Notes under the pieces: model-generated
Seen by the model: only the letters and a program-made list of their open reading frames with translations
Database searches by the model: none
Told to the model about the DNA's origin: nothing
Translations under genes and position numbers: made by a program
Part shown: positions 1 to 8,167 of the stretch, one piece after another
Layout: each line of letters starts with the position of its first letter
Position numbering within the stretch: position 1 is the stretch's first letter
Assembly (NCBI RefSeq): GCF_014656195.1
Contig: NZ_BNBY01000033.1
Location: 1-64,000 of the forward strand
Source of the DNA: Kitasatospora xanthocidica
GTDB taxonomy: Bacteria > Actinomycetota > Actinomycetes > Streptomycetales > Streptomycetaceae
Length of the DNA stretch: 64,000 nucleotides
Direction of reading: 5' to 3'

Positions 1-39
1 CGCATGCGCCGCTTCGACGCCAAGGGCCGCACCAGCTGA
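1..39 (+). CDS. C-terminal end of an ABC transporter ATP-binding protein (partial)
   Basis: Only the last 12 codons are inside the window, in frame 1, ending with TGA at 37-39. The tail RMRRFDAKGRTS resembles the end of MacB/LolD-type ATPases that sit directly before FtsX-type permeases in actinomycetes. The permease gene starts 72 bases downstream on the same strand. The assignment rests on this context, since no catalytic motif is visible. Confidence 0.55.
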   Translation, partial: RMRRFDAKGRTS

Positions 40-111
40 CACCACGCACCAGCTGAACCGGCAACCCCGAAGCCATCCGCCCCACGAGCCCCCCAGGACT
101 GACGACCCCTC

Positions 112-2682
112 ATGTTCCGCACCGCATTGCGCAATGTGCTGGCCCACAAGGGCCGACTGCTGATGACGACGCTCGCCGTCATGCTCGGCACCGCCTTCGT
201 GGCGGGCACGCTCGTCTTCACCGACACCCTCGGCAGCGCGCTCAGGTCCCAGAACTCCAAGAGCTACACCGACATCGCCGTCACGGTCAGCGACCGGGAC
301 GCGGTCGGCCGCGGCTACGACCACGGCGGCCGGGCCCACACCGGGCCGACCCTCACCGAGTCCACCCGCCAGGCCGTCGCGGCGCTGCCCGGCGTCGCCG
401 AGGCCCGCGGCGTGGTCAGCGGCTTCGCCGGCATCGCCGACAAGAAGGGCGCGCTGATCGGCGACGGCTTCTCCACCACCGGCACCAACTACGTGCCGGG
501 CGCCGACGGCACCGACCCGCGCTACCCGCTGGTCGAGGGCCGCGGCCCGAAGAACGCCGGCGAGATCGCGCTGGACGCCAAGACCGCCGGGAAGGGCGGC
601 TACAAGGTCGGCGACACCGTGCGGGTGGCCGTCAACGGCCCGGTGATGGAGCTCAAGCTCACCGGCACCCTGCGCACCAACGACCCGCGGGTGCAGGCCG
701 GCGGCTCGCTGGCCGCCTTCGACAGCGCCACCGCCCAGCAGCTCTACCTGACCCCGGGCCGCTTCGGCGAGCTGGACGTCAAGGCCAAGCCGGGCACCGA
801 CGACACCGCGCTGCTCACCGCCGTCAAGCAGGCCCTCCCGCAGGCCGACACCATCGAGGCCAGGACCGGCCGCGACCTGGCCGACGAGCAGGACCGGATG
901 ATCCAGCAGGGCACCAAGGGCATGAGCACCGCCCTGCTGGTCTTCGCGGGCATCGCGCTCTTCGTCGGCGTCTTCATCATCGCCAACACCTTCACCATGC
1001 TGGTCGCCCAGCGCACCAAGGAGCTGGCCCTGCTGCGCGCCATCGGCGCCAGCCGCAAGCAGATCACCCGTTCCGTCAAGATCGAGGCGGCGCTGGTCGG
1101 TCTGACCGCCTCGGTGGCCGGTCTGGTGGCCGGCATCGGCATCGCCGCCGGGCTCCAGTCGCTGCTGAACGGCCCGCTGGAGGCCAACCTGCCGGACGGC
1201 CCGCTGGTGATCGCCCCGAGCACGGTGATCGCCGCGCTGGCGGTCGGCGTGCTGGTGACCCTGGTCGCCGCCTGGCTCCCGGCCCGCCGCGCCTCCCGGA
1301 TCGCCCCGGTGGCGGCGATGAGCTCGTCCGAGCAGCCCGCCACCCAGAAGAGCCTGGTGGTCCGCAACAGCATCGGCCTGGTCTTCGCCCTGGCCGGCGC
1401 GGCCGCGCTGGCCGCGGGTGCGGCCGGCAAGGAGGTCAAGCTGGTCGGCGCCGGGGCCGGCGCGCTGCTGATCGGCGTGTTCGTGCTGACCCCGCTGCTG
1501 TCCCGGCCGCTGATCGCGCTGTTCGCCCCGCTGCTGGGCGGGCTGTACGGCACCCCGGGCCGGCTGGCCAAGGAGAACGCGATCCGCAACCCGCGCCGGA
1601 CCGCCGCCACCGCCTCGGCGCTGACCATCGGCGTCACCCTGATCACCGCGCTGACCGTGGTCGGCGCCTCGGTGAACAAGGCCGTGGACAAGGCGACCGC
1701 GAGCGACTTCAAGGCCGACTTCACGGTCACCATGCAGAACTACTCGATGCTCTCCCCCGAGGTCGGCGCCCAGATCGCCAAGGCGCCCGGCGTCGCCGCG
1801 ATGAGCATGGAGCGCACCGTCCCGGTCACCCTGGGAGACGGCGGGGAGGACGCGGACACCGAGTGGCTGACGGCGGTGGACGCCGCCACCATCGACCAGC
1901 TGGCCACCGTCAAGGTCAAGGAGGGCGCCGCGGACGCCCTCAAGCAGGGCAAGCTGCTGGTGAGTTCCGGCACCGCCGACCGCACCCGCTACAAGGTCGG
2001 CGACACCCTCGCCGTCACCTACCCGGACGGCGCCAAGGGCTCGCTGACCGTCGGCGGCGTGCTGGAGTCCAACACCGCGCTGGCCGGGATCGTCGCCCCC
2101 GAGTCGGTCGTCGGCCCGCACGCGGCCCCCGGCACCGGCCCGAACAAGGTCCTGGTGAAGGGCACCGACGGCCCGACCGGGAAGCTGAAGCAGGCGGTGC
2201 GCGACGCGACCGGCGGCAACCCGCTGATCGCCGTCAAGGGCGAGAAGGACATCAAGGCGGAGAGCCGGCAGATCGTCACCAGCATCCTGAACATGATGTA
2301 CGGCCTGCTCGGCATGTCCGTGGTGATCGCGGTGCTCGGCGTGGTCAACACCATGGCGATGTCGGTGTTCGAGCGCCGCCGGGAGATCGGCATGCTGCGG
2401 GCGATCGGCCTGGACCGGCTCGGCATCCGCCGGATGGTCCGGCTGGAGTCGCTGCTGATCGCCCTGTTCGGCGGACTGGTCGGCGTCGTCCTCGGCGTCG
2501 TGGTCGCCTGGGCGGGCCTGCGCACGCTGGCCGACACCTTCAAGGGCATCACCACCGAGGTGCCGCCGGTGCAGATCCTCGGCTTCCTGCTGGCGGCCGC
2601 CGTGGTCGGCCTGCTGGCCGCCCTCTGGCCGGCCCACAAGGCGGCGAAGATGGACATCCTGGGCGCCATCAAGAGCGACTAG
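112..2682 (+). CDS. FtsX/MacB-family ABC transporter permease (856 aa)
   Basis: Membrane subunit of an ABC exporter or mechanotransmission system, working with the ATPase that ends at base 39. It has an N-terminal membrane helix at about residues 15-38, a large extracellular MacB-PCD-like domain (about 40-270) and a first FtsX module with helices near 275-390. A central pair of helices (about 420-465) is followed by a second extracellular domain and a second FtsX module (about 720-850). This duplicated layout of about 850 residues is usual for actinobacterial members. The segment AQRTKELALLRAIGASR and its second-half counterpart ERRREIGMLRAIGLDR mark the two FtsX coupling regions. The substrate cannot be predicted. 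A perfect palindromic terminator follows the stop codon. Confidence 0.93.
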   Translation: MFRTALRNVLAHKGRLLMTTLAVMLGTAFVAGTLVFTDTLGSALRSQNSKSYTDIAVTVSDRDAVGRGYDHGGRAHTGPTLTESTRQAVAALPGVAEARGVVSGFAGIADKKGALIGDGFSTTGTNYVPGADGTDPRYPLVEGRGPKNAGEIALDAKTAGKGGYKVGDTVRVAVNGPVMELKLTGTLRTNDPRVQAGGSLAAFDSATAQQLYLTPGRFGELDVKAKPGTDDTALLTAVKQALPQADTIEARTGRDLADEQDRMIQQGTKGMSTALLVFAGIALFVGVFIIANTFTMLVAQRTKELALLRAIGASRKQITRSVKIEAALVGLTASVAGLVAGIGIAAGLQSLLNGPLEANLPDGPLVIAPSTVIAALAVGVLVTLVAAWLPARRASRIAPVAAMSSSEQPATQKSLVVRNSIGLVFALAGAAALAAGAAGKEVKLVGAGAGALLIGVFVLTPLLSRPLIALFAPLLGGLYGTPGRLAKENAIRNPRRTAATASALTIGVTLITALTVVGASVNKAVDKATASDFKADFTVTMQNYSMLSPEVGAQIAKAPGVAAMSMERTVPVTLGDGGEDADTEWLTAVDAATIDQLATVKVKEGAADALKQGKLLVSSGTADRTRYKVGDTLAVTYPDGAKGSLTVGGVLESNTALAGIVAPESVVGPHAAPGTGPNKVLVKGTDGPTGKLKQAVRDATGGNPLIAVKGEKDIKAESRQIVTSILNMMYGLLGMSVVIAVLGVVNTMAMSVFERRREIGMLRAIGLDRLGIRRMVRLESLLIALFGGLVGVVLGVVVAWAGLRTLADTFKGITTEVPPVQILGFLLAAAVVGLLAALWPAHKAAKMDILGAIKSD

Positions 2683-2697
2683 TCCGGTACGTACGCC

Positions 2698-2741
2698 AGG
2701 GAGCCCCGGGGCGGTCCGATCGGACCGCCCCGGGGCTCCCT
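2698..2741. terminator. perfect 44-nt palindrome, bidirectional terminator
   Basis: Two 22-base arms form a perfect inverted repeat between the convergent permease gene and DUF4232 lipoprotein gene. It ends 4 bases before the lipoprotein stop codon, so it can serve both transcripts. Confidence 0.85.
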
Positions 2742-2745
2742 CGTG

Positions 2746-3405
2746 TCACGGCCCGGCGAACACCACGCCCTGGTTGGAGGGCTGCAGACTGCCGGTGGTC
2801 AGGCCCTGAGCGGAGACGGGCAGTTGGACGACCGGCTTGCCGTCGAGGCCGAGCACCTCGGCGGTCAGCTGCTTCGTCTCGTCCGGCGGGGTGAGCCGCA
2901 GGCCGGTGATCACGTGGCAGGTCGGGTCGGCCTTGTCGCAGGAGCTCCACTTGAGTCCGGAGAAGGCGGTCGTCCTCGGCTTCAGGGTGATCGCCATGGG
3001 CGGCCCGGGGTGCGGCTCCCGCTTGACGGCCAGGGTGTCCGCGCTGTTGTCGGGCCGCAGGCCGCCGTACCCCGGGTAGCCGAACAGGGTGCAACTCCGG
3101 CTGCCCTTGTTGGTGACCATCACCATAGCCGAACCGGCCTCCTGGAGCTGTACGGTGGCCGTGAGCTCGTCGGCCGTGCACCGCGCGCCGGCCGACTGGC
3201 CGACCATCGGGCCGGTCGGCGTCGCCCCGGGGACGGTCCCCTTGCCGGCGCTCGTCGGCTGCACAGATCCCGCCCCGGTGACGGTCACCGTCGGCGCCGG
3301 CTGCGCGCCCGCCCCCGCGTCGTCGTCGCACGCGGTCAGCAGCACGGCGGCGGCGAGCGCCGTCACGGCGGCGGCGGCGAGCCTGGCAGGCCTGCGAACG
3401 GTCAT
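2746..3405 (-). CDS. DUF4232-type secreted lipoprotein (219 aa)
   Basis: The N-terminus has arginines, a hydrophobic stretch and a lipobox LTAC with the lipidated cysteine at residue 26, so the protein should be anchored outside the membrane. A Pro/Thr/Ala-rich linker runs to about residue 75. The rest matches the DUF4232 pattern: a CTADELTATVQLQEAG start, a cysteine in SCTLFGYPGY, and a C-terminal segment on an additive concentration of LTAEVLGL type. DUF4232 proteins are common in streptomycetes and have no established function. The gene is monocistronic and convergent with the permease gene. Confidence 0.85.
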   Translation of the reverse strand: MTVRRPARLAAAAVTALAAAVLLTACDDDAGAGAQPAPTVTVTGAGSVQPTSAGKGTVPGATPTGPMVGQSAGARCTADELTATVQLQEAGSAMVMVTNKGSRSCTLFGYPGYGGLRPDNSADTLAVKREPHPGPPMAITLKPRTTAFSGLKWSSCDKADPTCHVITGLRLTPPDETKQLTAEVLGLDGKPVVQLPVSAQGLTTGSLQPSNQGVVFAGP

Positions 3406-3495
3406 GGTCCCCCCACGGGTGAACGGTCGGTCTTTCCGTCCCCGAGCACGCCGCCCACGACCGCGCCGGTTGCGGCTGTAACGGACCCATGACGA

Positions 3496-3531
3496 AACCG
3501 CCCCGCCCGGCGGGTGCCGGGCGGGGCGGTT
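3496..3531 (-). terminator. terminator of the efe operon
   Basis: A 16-base perfect stem (AACCGCCCCGCCCGGC and its complement) around a 4-base loop lies 17 bases past the efeU stop codon on the minus strand. Confidence 0.8.
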
Positions 3532-3547
3532 CGGGGGATCCGCGGGG

Positions 3548-4399
3548 TCAGGCGGCCGGCTCGGCCGTGACCGGCTGGGCGGGCTTGGGCGTGGACTTGC
3601 CGCCGCCGAGGACGTTGAAGAAGACGGCCAGCGTCGGGACCAGGTAGGCGAGCCAGACCACCAGCTGCAGCACCGTCGGGTCGGGCTGGAAGTTGAAGAC
3701 GCCCTTCAGCAGGGTGCCGTACCAGCTGTCCTTGGGGATGGTGCTGGAGATGTCGAAGGCCGTGCTGTGCAGACCGGGCAGCCAGCCGGCCTCCTGCAGG
3801 TCGTGCACGCCGTAGGCGAGCACGCCGGCCGCGACCACGACCAGCATCGCGCCGGTCCAGGTGAAGAACTTGGCCAGGTTGATCTTCAGCGCGCCGCGGT
3901 AGAACAGCCAGCCGAGCACCACCGAGGTGAGCAGGCCGAGCGCGGCGCCGATCAGCGGGTTCCAGCCGTCACCGGTGGCCTGGACCGCGGTCCAGATGAA
4001 CAGCGAGGTCTCCAGTCCCTCGCGGCCGACGGCCAGGAAGGCGGTGACCACCAGGGCGGTGGTGCCCATCGCGAGCGCCGCGTCCAGCTTGCCGTGCAGC
4101 TCGGTCTTCAGGTGCCGGGCGGTGCGCCGCATCCAGAACACCATCCAGGTCACCAGGCCGACCGAGATGATCGACAGCGAACCGCCGAGCGCCTCCTGGG
4201 CCTCGAAGGTGAGCTGCGAGGAGCCGAACTGCAGCACCGCGCCGAAGGCCATCGAGAGGACCACGGCCGCGCCGACGCCCAGCCAGACCGGCGGCAGCTT
4301 GTCCTTGCGGTCGGTCTTGACCAGGTAGGCGATCAGGATGCAGACGACCAGGCTGGCTTCGAGGCCTTCGCGAAGGCCGATCAGGTAGTTGCCGAACAC
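3548..4399 (-). CDS. efeU: FTR1-family high-affinity iron permease EfeU (283 aa)
   Basis: Polytopic membrane protein that imports ferric iron. It carries the two REGLE motifs typical of FTR1/EfeU at residues 10-14 and 126-130, each in a hydrophobic helix. About seven membrane segments are visible and the tail is short and polar. The start is GTG with GGGAG upstream. It is the last gene of the efeO-efeB-efeU order read on the minus strand, 49 bases after efeB, and is followed by a strong hairpin. Family knowledge: EfeO and EfeB deliver and oxidise iron for this permease. Confidence 0.93.
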   Translation of the reverse strand: MFGNYLIGLREGLEASLVVCILIAYLVKTDRKDKLPPVWLGVGAAVVLSMAFGAVLQFGSSQLTFEAQEALGGSLSIISVGLVTWMVFWMRRTARHLKTELHGKLDAALAMGTTALVVTAFLAVGREGLETSLFIWTAVQATGDGWNPLIGAALGLLTSVVLGWLFYRGALKINLAKFFTWTGAMLVVVAAGVLAYGVHDLQEAGWLPGLHSTAFDISSTIPKDSWYGTLLKGVFNFQPDPTVLQLVVWLAYLVPTLAVFFNVLGGGKSTPKPAQPVTAEPAA

Positions 4400-4448
4400 G
4401 CTGGCTCCCTGGGGGTGAAGAGGTGGTACGTACGGGGGTGGCGGCGGG

Positions 4449-5753
4449 TCAGCCGAACAGGGCCTGGCCCCACCACTCCCCCGGCTTGCGCACGCCCGCC
4501 GGGCAGGCGAAGTGGGCGGAGCCGACGTGCTGGATGTACTCGTTGAGCTTGTCGCTCGACGCCAGGCGGGTCTGCAGCGGCACGAAGGCCTTGCGGCTGT
4601 CGCGCTGGTAGGCGAGGAAGAACAGGCCGGCGTCCAGGCGGCCGAGGCCGTCGGTGCCGTCGGTGAAGGAGAAGCCGCGGCGCAGGATCATCAGGCCGCT
4701 GTTGGCGTCCGGGTGGGCGAGCGCGACGTGGGAGTCGGCGGGCATCGCCTTGAGGTCCGGGGCGTCGTGCTCCTTGGCCTTGCCGTACGGCGCACCCTCG
4801 CCCTTGGTGCGGCCGAAGACGTCCTCCTGCTCCTTGAGCGAGGTGCGGTCCCAGGTCTCGATGTGCATCCGGATCCGCCGGGCGACGAGGTAGGAGCCGC
4901 CGGTCATCCACTCGGGGCCGTCGCCGGGGGCGGCCCAGACGTGGTCGGCGAGCTTCGCGGTGTCGGTGCCCGCGATGTTGTGGGTGCCGTCCTTGAAGCC
5001 CATCAGGTTGCGCGGGGTCTGCGCGTCCGGGGTGGTGGAGGAGGTCTTGCCGAAGCCGAGCTGGGACCAGCGGATGTTGACGGTGCCCATGCCGATGCGG
5101 GCCAGGTTGCGGATCGCGTGCACGGCGACCTGCGGGTCGTCGGCGCAGGCCTGGACGCAGATGTCGCCGCCGCTGCGGGTGGGGTCGAGCTTGTCGCCCT
5201 TGAAGCCCGGCAGGTCGATCAGGGCCTCGGGGCGCTTGGCCTTCAGGCCGAAGCGGTCCACGCCGTCCTTCTCGAACAGGCTCGGCCCGAAGCCGATGGT
5301 GAGGGTGAGCCGGGAGGCGGGCAGGCCGAGGGCCTCGCCGGTGTCGTCCGGCGGCGCCTCGGGCAGGCCGGTGGCGGCGCCGGTGCCGACCTCGCGGCCG
5401 CCGGTCATCGCGGCGGCCGCCTTGGTCCACTCCTTGAGCAGCTTGACCAGCGACTCCCGGGTGGCCTTCTCGGAGACGTCGAAGGCGGCGAAGTGCAGCC
5501 GGTCCTGGACCGGGGTGGCGATGCCGGACTGGTGCTCGCCGTAGAACGGCACCTCGGCGCCGGCCGGGGCGGCGGCCGCCGGGGCGGGGTCGTCCTGCCT
5601 GGTGGCCGCGGCGACCGAGCCGACGGCGGCGGCGCCGAGCGCGACACCCGCGCCGGCCCAGCCGATGACGGCGCGTCGGCTGACCGCGCTCTTGGTCGCG
5701 GCGGCGTCGGCGGTGTCCGGCGTCGCGTTCTGCTGCTCGTTCTCGGCGTCCAT
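4449..5753 (-). CDS. efeB: deferrochelatase/DyP-type peroxidase EfeB (434 aa)
   Basis: Heme peroxidase exported in folded form through Tat. A twin-arginine signal (SRRAVIGWAG, arginines 26-27) is followed by a hydrophobic stretch and an Ala/Pro linker. The DyP signature GFKDG is at residues 252-256, and the region SHVALAHPDANSG holds the likely proximal heme histidine with a basic LRRGFSF segment after it. Length is typical of EfeB. The product is thought to act with EfeO and EfeU in iron uptake, by oxidising ferrous iron or releasing iron from heme; the latter is debated for the family. The gene lies 49 bases upstream of efeU. Confidence 0.92.
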   Translation of the reverse strand: MDAENEQQNATPDTADAAATKSAVSRRAVIGWAGAGVALGAAAVGSVAAATRQDDPAPAAAAPAGAEVPFYGEHQSGIATPVQDRLHFAAFDVSEKATRESLVKLLKEWTKAAAAMTGGREVGTGAATGLPEAPPDDTGEALGLPASRLTLTIGFGPSLFEKDGVDRFGLKAKRPEALIDLPGFKGDKLDPTRSGGDICVQACADDPQVAVHAIRNLARIGMGTVNIRWSQLGFGKTSSTTPDAQTPRNLMGFKDGTHNIAGTDTAKLADHVWAAPGDGPEWMTGGSYLVARRIRMHIETWDRTSLKEQEDVFGRTKGEGAPYGKAKEHDAPDLKAMPADSHVALAHPDANSGLMILRRGFSFTDGTDGLGRLDAGLFFLAYQRDSRKAFVPLQTRLASSDKLNEYIQHVGSAHFACPAGVRKPGEWWGQALFG

Positions 5754-5803
5754 CGGCGGGCGGGCCCTTCTCGGTACTGAGTGCTGTGCGCTGACTCACG
5801 GAT

Positions 5804-5833
5804 GCCGTGGCGGCCGGTCCGGGCCGCCACGGC
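5804..5833 (-). terminator. intercistronic hairpin between efeO and efeB
   Basis: A 12-base perfect stem (GCCGTGGCGGCC and complement) with a 6-base loop lies in the 115-base efeO-efeB gap. It could lower read-through or stabilise the upstream mRNA. No promoter for efeB alone is evident. Confidence 0.5.
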
Positions 5834-5868
5834 GTCGTGGGGTGGGTGGTGGGGGAACCGCGTGGCCG

Positions 5869-7017
5869 TTACTTGGCGACCACGGCGGCGGCCAGCTTCG
5901 ACAGCGGCTCGCCCAGCGAGTTGACCGCGTCGGAGAAGGTCTTGCGCTCGGCCTCGGTGACCTTGTCGTAGGAGGTGAAGGTGCCGTCGGCCTGCTTGTA
6001 CTTGGCGAGCAGGGCGTTGATGGCGGCGAACTCGGAGTCCAGGGTCTTGGACAGGTCCGCGTCCTTCTCGGCGGCGACCGGCTTCAGCAGCTCGTAGGCC
6101 TTCTGAGCGCCCTCGACGTTGGCCTGGAAGTCGGCCAGGTCGGTGTGGCTGTAGCGGTCCTCCTCGCCGGTGATCTTGTTGGTGGCGACCTCGTCCAGCA
6201 GCTCCTTGGCGCCGTTGGCCATGCTGGTCGCGGTGATCTCCGCCTCGGGGATCTTCTTCTGCCAGTCCTTGAGGTCGTTCACCAGCTGGTCGGCGAGCTT
6301 CTTCTCGTCGTCACCGATCTTGGCGTCGGCCCAGAGCGACTTCTCCAGCTTGTGCCAGCCGGTCCACTGCTGGCCGGCCTCGACCTTGTCCTCGCGGGTG
6401 TCGGTCTTGGGGTCGACGTCGCCGAAGCTCTCGGCGACCGGCTCGGTGCGCTCCCAGCCGGTGCGCGAGGCCGCGAACAGCGACTTGGCCTTCTCCAGGT
6501 CGTCCGCCTTGATCGCGGCGGCGAAGGCCTCGACGGCCGGGATGGTCGCGTCGGCCTGCTCCTGGGCGTACTTGCGGTAGGCGTCCACGGCGGCGGCCAG
6601 GCGCGGGTCGGCCGGGGCGGCGCTGCCGCTGGCACCGGTCACGGTGATCTTCTGGCGGATGCCGTCGCCGACCATGCCGGGCTTGCAGGCGATCTCGTAC
6701 GAGCCGGCCTTGATCTCGGCGTTGATGCTGGCCTTGGTGCCGGGGCCGATGTTCTCGCGCTCGGTGACGATCTTGTCGCCGTCGCCGTAGACGTAGACCT
6801 CGGTGGTCTTGGAGCCCTTGTTGCTGATGTCCAGCACGACGTGGCCGGCCGCGAAGGTCGTCTTGGAGACCTCGCACGCGGTGTCGGTCGCGTTCACCTT
6901 GACCGCGTCGGAGGAGCCCGCCTTGTCGTCGCTCTTGGACGAGCAGCCGGCCAGGGCAGCGGTCGCCACGGCGAGGGTGAGCAGCACGGCTGCGGTGGAA
7001 CGGCGACGGGCGGACAT
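5869..7017 (-). CDS. efeO: EfeO iron-binding lipoprotein, cupredoxin plus M75 domain (382 aa)
   Basis: Extracytoplasmic component of the EfeUOB ferrous/ferric uptake system. The ATG at 7017 is chosen because GGAG lies 6-7 bases upstream; a longer frame exists but lacks such a site. The signal ends in a lipobox LAGC (Cys25). A cupredoxin-like domain spans about residues 35-125, and the C-terminal M75/imelysin-like helical domain about 135-380, with the metal-motif candidate GWHKLE. First gene of the operon, with an iron box about 70 bases upstream, so it should be derepressed when iron is scarce. Confidence 0.92.
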   Translation of the reverse strand: MSARRRSTAAVLLTLAVATAALAGCSSKSDDKAGSSDAVKVNATDTACEVSKTTFAAGHVVLDISNKGSKTTEVYVYGDGDKIVTERENIGPGTKASINAEIKAGSYEIACKPGMVGDGIRQKITVTGASGSAAPADPRLAAAVDAYRKYAQEQADATIPAVEAFAAAIKADDLEKAKSLFAASRTGWERTEPVAESFGDVDPKTDTREDKVEAGQQWTGWHKLEKSLWADAKIGDDEKKLADQLVNDLKDWQKKIPEAEITATSMANGAKELLDEVATNKITGEEDRYSHTDLADFQANVEGAQKAYELLKPVAAEKDADLSKTLDSEFAAINALLAKYKQADGTFTSYDKVTEAERKTFSDAVNSLGEPLSKLAAAVVAK

Positions 7018-7086
7018 GCGGGCTCCAACGGAAAAGGGCATGGGTGTGCCAGGCAATGAGGGACGGACGGGGCCGGGGCTCCGTCC

Positions 7087-7105
7087 TTAGCTAAGGCATA
7101 CCTTA
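7087..7105 (-). promoter_or_regulatory. iron box (DmdR/IdeR/DtxR-type operator) upstream of efeO
   Basis: The 19-mer TTAGCTAAGGCATACCTTA agrees at 14 of 19 positions with the actinobacterial iron-box consensus TTAGGTTAGGCTAACCTAA. It lies between efeO and the preceding ABC gene, in the expected promoter position of the efe operon. Inference: iron-loaded DmdR1/IdeR represses the operon here. Confidence 0.75.
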
Positions 7106-7145
7106 CGTATGGATGTCCCAGCGTCTACACCCACCCCCGGAACCG

Positions 7146-7961
7146 TTACCTTCCCGGTGTACGACGGGCGGCGGCCCGGGCCGTCCAGCGGCCCTCGTGC
7201 CGGCTGATCCGGATCGGGTGGCCGAAGGTCTCGCTGATCAGCCCGGTGGTCATCACCTCCGCCACCGGCCCGGCCGCCACGCACTCGCCGCCGCGCAGCA
7301 GCAGGGCGTGGGTGGTGCTCTCCGGCAGCTCCTCCAGGTGGTGGGTGACCAGCACGCTGGCCAGGTCCGGGTGCTCGTGGCGCAGCAGGTCCAGGCTGTC
7401 CAGGAGGAGCTCGCGGGCGGTGAGGTCCAGCCCGGTGGCGGGCTCGTCGAGCAGCAGCAGCCGGGGGCTGGGCATCAGGGCGCGGGCGATCAGGGCCCGG
7501 CCGCGCTCGCCCTGGGAGAGGGTGGTCCACGGGGACTCGGCCATCGCGCTCATGCCGAGCGTGTCGATCAGCCGGTCGGCCCGCTCCAGCACCTCCGGGG
7601 CGGGCTTGCGGTGCAGTTCCGGCTCGATGGTGTTGGCGTGCCCGGTGAGCACCACCTCGCGCACGGTCAGCGGGGAGCGCAGCGGGTGGCGCGGGTTGAC
7701 GTGCCCGAGGTGGGCGCGCAGTTCGCGGACGTCGACCCGGCCGAGCCGGCGGCCGAGCACGTCCACCTCGCCGCGGGTGGGGTGGGAGACGGCACCGAGC
7801 AGGGCGAGCAGGGTGGACTTGCCGGCGCCGTTGGGGCCGAGCAGCGCCCAGTGCTCGCCGGGCCGGATCTCCAGGGTGATCCCGCGCAGCAGGTGGCGTC
7901 CGTCGCGCACGACGTCGACGTCCTTGGTGCGCAGGAGGGGGCCGTCGAAACTCTCGGTCAT
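7146..7961 (-). CDS. orphan ABC transporter ATP-binding protein (271 aa)
   Basis: Complete nucleotide-binding domain: Walker A GPNGAGKST near residue 40, signature LSQGERGRALIAR, Walker B LLLLDEP and the H-loop LVTHHLEE. It resembles the ModF/YlmA-like ATPases that have no dedicated permease. There is no membrane subunit nearby and no second ATPase domain. Its stop lies 128 bases before efeO on the same strand, but the iron box between them argues for a separate efe promoter. It is divergent from the adenylation-domain gene. The transported substrate, if any, is unknown. Confidence 0.85.
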   Translation of the reverse strand: MTESFDGPLLRTKDVDVVRDGRHLLRGITLEIRPGEHWALLGPNGAGKSTLLALLGAVSHPTRGEVDVLGRRLGRVDVRELRAHLGHVNPRHPLRSPLTVREVVLTGHANTIEPELHRKPAPEVLERADRLIDTLGMSAMAESPWTTLSQGERGRALIARALMPSPRLLLLDEPATGLDLTARELLLDSLDLLRHEHPDLASVLVTHHLEELPESTTHALLLRGGECVAAGPVAEVMTTGLISETFGHPIRISRHEGRWTARAAARRTPGR

Positions 7962-7992
7962 GGGGGCTCGGTCTCCGATCGCGGCGGGGAGC

Positions 7993-8026
7993 GGGCGCGG
8001 CGCCGCACCGGACGGGCGCGGCGCCG
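7993..8026. promoter_or_regulatory. 13-bp direct repeat in a divergent promoter region
   Basis: GGGCGCGGCGCCG occurs at 7993-8005 and 8014-8026, 21 bases apart (two helical turns). Each copy includes the palindrome CGGCGCCG. It sits between the divergent ABC ATPase and adenylation-domain genes, so it could be a double operator. In DNA this GC-rich, chance repeats are common. Confidence 0.35.
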
Positions 8027-8167
8027 TCCGTCCGCGTGCAGACTACAACCGTCGGCCGGGGCGGAGCCGGACCGTCCGCTGGGTGGACACCCCATAACCC
8101 TGTTGCCCGACGGGAGTTGGGAGGAGGATCGTCCCTCCGAGGGGACGCGGGGCGAGGGGGAGGCCGG

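Noticed and set aside
4381..5799. Second long frame over efeB
   Set aside because: Arg-rich translation in a shifted frame; the efeB frame carries the Tat signal and DyP motif.
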